From Flavobacterium frigoris (lineage in GTDB: Bacteria > Bacteroidota > Bacteroidia > Flavobacteriales > Flavobacteriaceae): a DNA stretch of 64,000 nt. The position numbers and the translations under genes are program-made. The stretch spans positions 372,001-436,000 of the forward strand of contig NZ_FOFZ01000001.1 in NCBI RefSeq assembly GCF_900111075.1, read 5' to 3'. Below, in pieces: positions 61,301-64,000 of this stretch. Each line of letters opens with the position of its first letter. The first letter of the stretch is position 1. The notes beneath the pieces are model-generated. The model ran no database searches and was not told the DNA's origin. It was given only the letters and a program-made list of their open reading frames with translations.

Positions 61301-61653
61301 GAAACGTGAATCTTTTACCAATGTTACATAGAGTTGATTTATCGGTAACACAAGATTTCTTTCTTAAAATTGGTGGAAAAAAGAATAGTTTTCAATTTAG
61401 AGCTGATATCTTAAACTTTACAAACTTACTTAACCGTAGTTGGGGAGTTTCGCAAAGAGCGACAGCAGCAAGTATTTTAAATGTCTCTCAAGCACCAAGT
61501 AGTTCAAATAATTTTATTCCAGGTTACACGTTAGCATTTCAAACGGACAATCAAGGAGTAAGGACTTTGGCGAAGGACACTTTCCAAAAAAACGCCTCGA
61601 CATTTGATGTTTGGCAAGCGCAATTTACACTAAGATATACTTTCGGAAATTAA
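58306..61653 (+). CDS. Oar-like TonB-dependent receptor
   Basis: An 1115-residue outer-membrane protein of the Oar/OmpA-related group of TonB receptors. The signal peptide ends GHAQ (1-19). A CarboxypepD_reg-like domain follows (SGKVKSTTGELLPGATVEV), then a plug-like segment with TGARSINSITKYNANAGGGG and FDVRQSGFTGTGINGVTRSGTN, then a long barrel ending in LRYTFGN. Myxococcus Oar is needed for C-signalling; Bacteroidota homologues often transport or secrete peptides. The next gene is a FAS1 lipoprotein on the same strand, 52 bp downstream, so they may be co-transcribed. Confidence 0.92.
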   Translation: MKRIIFILITFLSVVGHAQVTSSAMSGKVKSTTGELLPGATVEVVHKPTGTKYFSTTDFDGSYAVQGLRPGGPYTVKVTYIGYQTTEITEINAPLGSNLTVNVIVKEETNTLKEVVVVSTKSNGAFNKGKTGASQQFSNRELTAIPITGARSINSITKYNANAGGGGSFGGQDSRLNNFTIDGSVFNNGFGLGSDAQAGGRTGSTAISLDAIEQLQISIAPFDVRQSGFTGTGINGVTRSGTNEIEGSVYASTRSNKKEFIGTKAGQTVIAPATFEEKILGARIGLPIIKNKLFFFGNFETVDNTSPATTWTSTGSPAPSGQVSAPTFQQMQDLSTFLQDKLGYTTGPWENYDAKKLSKKYLAKIDWNINDNNKFSIRYVHHDSSSDELTSNSNSLGFGNRRTNVNSMSFKNSGYTILDNTRSIVVQLDSKLSESWSNNFIGGYDKQIEDRGLQGGGLFPTIDIKNGQPNATGPGFTTGNLTFISAGLDPFTQGNKLTYSTLHFTDNVTKTIGKHSLLFGANYEHFESSNLFFSGSNGVFIFNSLGEFYNAANESIALSGAPSVNNLPVRTQFRYSALPGAVEPLQVLKSDKIDLYFQDEFKVNDQLKVTFGLRGSRVSFVDTALENAVVNGLTFANGQKFNTGDMPNSQYLFEPRAGFNLDVTGDAKTIVRGGSGIFSGRPPLVFLSNAIGNNGVLTGFIDASDSNVGPGGYGFTADPNKYFTPSTPTLPSSIDLAFTEKNYKFPQTWKTTIALDQKLPFGFTGTIEGIYSKNINETAYSNANFENPVGTINGPDNRPLFAGNDNGVRINNNVINAIVLSNTDKGYFYSTTFKLEYPYKKGLWGSFAYTHSQANDLLSPGSTASGSWNGVRSINGNNDQKLGLSNNNTPHRMVGILGYKIEYGDKTGASTSINLGYIGEQSSSFSYTYGGDLNGDRINGNDLLFVPNKATDLRFVPISQNFGGSSIVLYTEAQQQEAFDKFIDQDPYLSTKRGQYVDRNVNLLPMLHRVDLSVTQDFFLKIGGKKNSFQFRADILNFTNLLNRSWGVSQRATAASILNVSQAPSSSNNFIPGYTLAFQTDNQGVRTLAKDTFQKNASTFDVWQAQFTLRYTFGN

Positions 61654-61705
61654 TTAGCATTACATATTTTAAAAATAAAAAGTTCAAAAAATAAATTTAA
61701 ACGTC

Positions 61706-62734
61706 ATGAAAATAAAAAATCAAATTCTGTCTTTCATAGCAATCGTAGCTGTTGCTCTTACGACTTTTTCTTGTACTAGTGATTCACCAAAAGAGGTAAC
61801 TCCTTTGAAATCTATTATTGATATTGCAAAAGCTGATCCTGCTAACTTTAGTATCTTAGTTGATGCATTGAAAAAAACGGGTTTAGATGGTACTTTGGGT
61901 AATGCTGGATCTTATACCGTCTTTGCTCCAACAAACGCTGCTTTCACTGCAGCAGGTTTTACAAGCGCAAGTATTAATGCGTTAGTTGCTCCAGCTGATA
62001 ACGTTGCTATCGCAAATTTAAAATTGGTATTGCAAAACCACGTAATTGGTTTAGGAACTAAAGCTAATGATTTAGTTGCAGGAGGTTATTTTAAAACTTT
62101 TGGGTTCTTAAAGACATCTTCTACTTCTACGTCAGGTGCTAACTTAAGTGTATTTGTTAGGATGGTAGGCAATGATGTAATTTTAAACGGAGGAATAGCT
62201 AACGGTGGTGCTAAAGTTACTACTGCTGATGCTGCAATTGCTAATAACGGAATCATCCATATTATTGATGCAGTTTTGAAATTACCAACAATCGTCGATC
62301 AAATAAAATCTAACCCTAACTTGTCTTCTTTATTAGCGGTTGTTACTTCTGCGCCGCAGGCTTCAGTTTTAACTACGTTGAATGGAGCTACAGGTTCAGC
62401 TGCAGTTACAGTATATGCTCCAGATAATGGTGCTTTTACTACTGCAACTGCTACGGGTGGTTATTTAGTAGGGAAAACGGATGCGCAAGTTATAAATATC
62501 TTAAGATATCATTTAGAGAGTGGAAACAGAGCTCCAAGTTCAACTTCTTCATACTCATCTTCTGACCTTGCTATTACAACTTTAAATACACCTAACAAAT
62601 TTACAATTTTGGCTGGTACTGTAAAAATTAAGGATGTAGTAGGGACTACTAATGGTACAGTAAAAACTTTTAACATTCAAGGTACAAATGGAGTAATTCA
62701 AATAGTAGATAAAGTATTGCAACCATTTTTGTAA
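61706..62734 (+). CDS. FAS1 (fasciclin) domain lipoprotein
   Basis: A 342-residue exported lipoprotein. The lipobox is TTFSC (Cys 23). Two FAS1 adhesion domains follow: one about 35-195 with SYTVFAPTNAAFTAAGF and NGIIHIIDAVLKLP, the second about 200-340 with AVTVYAPDNGAFTTATATGG and GTNGVIQIVDKVLQPF. FAS1 proteins mediate adhesion or scaffold cell-surface complexes. It follows an Oar-like receptor closely, so the two may act together at the surface, but this is inference. A terminator lies at 62756. Confidence 0.92.
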   Translation: MKIKNQILSFIAIVAVALTTFSCTSDSPKEVTPLKSIIDIAKADPANFSILVDALKKTGLDGTLGNAGSYTVFAPTNAAFTAAGFTSASINALVAPADNVAIANLKLVLQNHVIGLGTKANDLVAGGYFKTFGFLKTSSTSTSGANLSVFVRMVGNDVILNGGIANGGAKVTTADAAIANNGIIHIIDAVLKLPTIVDQIKSNPNLSSLLAVVTSAPQASVLTTLNGATGSAAVTVYAPDNGAFTTATATGGYLVGKTDAQVINILRYHLESGNRAPSSTSSYSSSDLAITTLNTPNKFTILAGTVKIKDVVGTTNGTVKTFNIQGTNGVIQIVDKVLQPFL

Positions 62735-62755
62735 GACTATAATCTAAATTTATAT

Positions 62756-62790
62756 AAACTGCCTAAAATTTATTTTAGGCAGTTTATTTT
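62756..62790 (+). terminator. Terminator of the FAS1 gene
   Basis: AAACTGCCTAAAAT (62756-62769) pairs with ATTTTAGGCAGTTT (62772-62785) with a 2-nt gap, then T-rich sequence. Confidence 0.9.
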
Positions 62791-62855
62791 ATAATAGTAA
62801 TTGTACAGCCACTTTAGCTTTTAGCAATAAGTGGTTTTTTTATGCCTTTTTTGTC

Positions 62856-62863
62856 TATATTTG
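62856..62863 (+). promoter_or_regulatory. Promoter -7 element for gene at 62889
   Basis: TATATTTG, a perfect TAnnTTTG match, lies 25 bp before the ATG. Confidence 0.6.
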
Positions 62864-62888
62864 TTTTTAAAAAAATAACATTTACTCT

Positions 62889-63311
62889 ATGTACGAATTT
62901 TTAAAAGAATTTCATTCTGGTTGGGCTTATGTAGCTCTTGTATTATTAGTGGTTGCAGTAGTTAATGCTTTTATTGGAGTGTTTTCCAAAAAAGAATTTA
63001 CGACTAAGGATCGAAAAATAGCTATTTTTGGTTTGATAGGAACACATACTCAGTTATTAATTGGATTGATTTTGTATTTTGTTAGTCCACTTGGTTTTGC
63101 TTCATTGGGACAAATGTCTGATAAAGCATTGCGATTGACTTCCTTAGAACATCCTCTAATTAACATTATTGCTATCACGTTAATCACGATTGGATGGACA
63201 AAACATAAAAAATTGACAACGTCTGAATCAAAATTTAAGACTTTTTCTATTTTTTACGGATTGGGATTGTTGCTTATTTTGAGTAGAATTCCATGGGCAA
63301 TGTGGTTATAA
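62889..63311 (+). CDS. Small membrane protein
   Basis: A 140-residue membrane protein with four predicted helices, near 12-32, 45-66, 88-103 and 118-136. The histidines in EFHSGWAYVAL, IGTHTQLLIG, SLEHPLINI and WTKHKKL are spaced along helices in a way that could bind heme, and similar flavobacterial proteins are labelled cytochrome B without proof. No operon partner is clear. A terminator follows at 63321. Confidence 0.82.
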   Translation: MYEFLKEFHSGWAYVALVLLVVAVVNAFIGVFSKKEFTTKDRKIAIFGLIGTHTQLLIGLILYFVSPLGFASLGQMSDKALRLTSLEHPLINIIAITLITIGWTKHKKLTTSESKFKTFSIFYGLGLLLILSRIPWAMWL

Positions 63312-63320
63312 AAAAACAAA

Positions 63321-63349
63321 AAAAGTCCTATTTATAGGGCTTTTTTTAT
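63321..63349 (+). terminator. Terminator of gene 62889
   Basis: AAAAAGTCCTAT pairs with ATAGGGCTTTTT, with one G-T pair, followed by a T-run. Confidence 0.88.
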
Positions 63350-63395
63350 CAAGGTATGGTTTTTGTTTAAACAGAGTCGAACTAAAAAGTTAATA

Positions 63396-63893
63396 ATGAG
63401 AAAATCAATCACAGCTCTTTTTTTATTTACCATTGTTGCATTGGTGAGTAGTCAAAGTTTAATTATCAATAATCAAAAAACTCCAATTCAAAAAACTTCA
63501 GTAGCCAAAGACACTATCAAAAAGGCCAAGGTCTTAGTTCTGCAGCAAGAAATTAAAAAAGATTCGGTAGAAGATAAGATGGGTCAGTTAGTCATGTACA
63601 AGAAAGATGCCCATGCCTCGTATTATGCTGATAAGTTTCACGGTAGGAGAACAGCCAGCGGTGCACTATTTGACATGCACAAATATACAGCAGCTCATAA
63701 AAAATTCCCATTTGGAACTAAGCTAAAAATAACGAATCAAGCCAATGGACAATCTGTTATTGTAGAGGTTACTGACAGAGGGCCTTTTGTAAAATCGAGA
63801 GATATTGACCTTTCTAAAATAGCTTTTATGGAAATAGCAAAAAACAAAGGCGCTGGAGTTATGATTGTAACGATTGAAGCTTTTAAAAAATAA
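63396..63893 (+). CDS. RlpA-like septal ring protein
   Basis: From ATG 63396 the product has 165 residues; an in-frame TTG at 63363 adds codons without signal-peptide character. A signal peptide is followed by a linker and a double-psi beta-barrel at the C-terminus: ASYYADKFHGRRTASGALFD, KFPFGTKLKITN and VEVTDRGPFVKSRDIDLS. RlpA proteins are lytic transglycosylases or bind denuded glycan strands at division sites. Unlike E. coli RlpA there is no SPOR domain, as is common in Bacteroidota. Confidence 0.92.
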   Translation: MRKSITALFLFTIVALVSSQSLIINNQKTPIQKTSVAKDTIKKAKVLVLQQEIKKDSVEDKMGQLVMYKKDAHASYYADKFHGRRTASGALFDMHKYTAAHKKFPFGTKLKITNQANGQSVIVEVTDRGPFVKSRDIDLSKIAFMEIAKNKGAGVMIVTIEAFKK

Positions 63894-63896
63894 TTA

Positions 63897-64000
63897 TTAC
63901 CAGTTCATAAAAGGATTAATACTTAAATTAGAGTTGTAATACCGGTTGTCATTCGTTACTTCTTTGCCTAGCCAGCTTGGTTTTTCAAAAGTTTCACCTT
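63897..64000 (-). CDS. CYTH-like domain protein, C-terminal end only
   Basis: Only the last 33 codons are visible on the minus strand; the gene continues past the right edge. The ending FEKPSWLGKEVTNDNRYYNS and then LSINPFMNW matches the close of CYTH-domain proteins (class IV adenylate cyclase/thiamine triphosphatase family), where WLGKEVT...YYN is the last conserved piece. It converges with the RlpA-like gene, with three bases between the stops. Confidence 0.7.
   Translation of the reverse strand, partial: GETFEKPSWLGKEVTNDNRYYNSNLSINPFMNW

Noticed and set aside
63896..64000. tRNA or other RNA at the right edge
   Set aside because: The minus strand reads as a continuous CYTH-type protein C-terminus.
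1..64000. Prophage, integrative element or transposase
   Set aside because: No integrase, transposase, phage structural gene or tRNA attachment site was seen; gene content is core-like throughout.

Overview
This 64 kb window looks like the chromosome of a Flavobacteriaceae bacterium, most likely a Flavobacterium (Bacteroidota). The evidence is low GC, promoters of the Bacteroidota form TAnnTTTG a short way upstream of genes, an almost complete lack of Shine-Dalgarno sites, a PorZ-like type IX secretion protein with a C-terminal sorting-type domain, large SusC/Oar-like TonB-dependent receptors with an N-terminal CarboxypepD_reg domain, and a DksA-like protein without zinc cysteines. I saw no rRNA, tRNA, CRISPR array, transposase or phage gene. 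Most of the window is ordinary core genome.

Layout. 1-696: start of an aldo/keto reductase that runs off the left edge. 909-10709: a Bat (aerotolerance) operon of moxR, DUF58, a BatD/DUF4381-like membrane gene, batA, batB, batC, batD and batE. A four-helix-bundle gene sits inside it between two inverted copies of a heptamer repeat. 10761-14646: cvpA-like, a small conserved gene, pheS, another unknown gene and gpsA. 14942-17943: a YqhD-like aldehyde/alcohol dehydrogenase, a DJ-1/PfpI protein and a divergent LysR regulator, together a likely carbonyl-stress module. 17944-22962: nadD, gmk, yicC, an EamA transporter, an ArsC/Spx-like protein, a DinB-like protein and a DUF3298 lipoprotein. 23066-29877: a cystathionine synthase/lyase, an outer-membrane barrel protein, gdhA, porZ and recO. 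30005-34690: two large unknown exported proteins and a membrane protein/HTH pair. 34829-42504: ileS, a DksA-like gene, lspA, a small lipoprotein, 5-formyl-THF cyclo-ligase, a group II PLP decarboxylase and an aspartoacylase-like protein. 42643-46702: uvrC and a patatin-barrel fusion. 46993-52756: hmgA, hppD, a DUF3108 protein, a tryptophan-2,3-dioxygenase-family protein and an M23 lipoprotein. 52966-63893: pgi, two TonB receptors, a FAS1 lipoprotein, a small membrane protein and an RlpA-like protein. The C-terminal end of a CYTH-like protein enters from the right edge.

How the genes work together. The Bat operon encodes an AAA+ ATPase with several von Willebrand A proteins, TPR proteins and membrane-anchored partners, which probably form one envelope complex. 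HmgA and HppD are consecutive steps of tyrosine catabolism, and the nearby TDO-family gene may extend this to tryptophan.

The most unusual content is between genes. (1) Degenerate tandem repeats with a strict 7-nt period, of several unrelated sequences, often end at a start codon or form palindromes. (2) Three stem-loop elements share the right end CTTCNATCNGGGCTA, and one has a perfect 32-bp stem. (3) Three C/G-rich palindromic elements occur, one of which now encodes the C-terminus of a transporter. (4) A candidate small RNA of about 110 nt has its own promoter and terminator.
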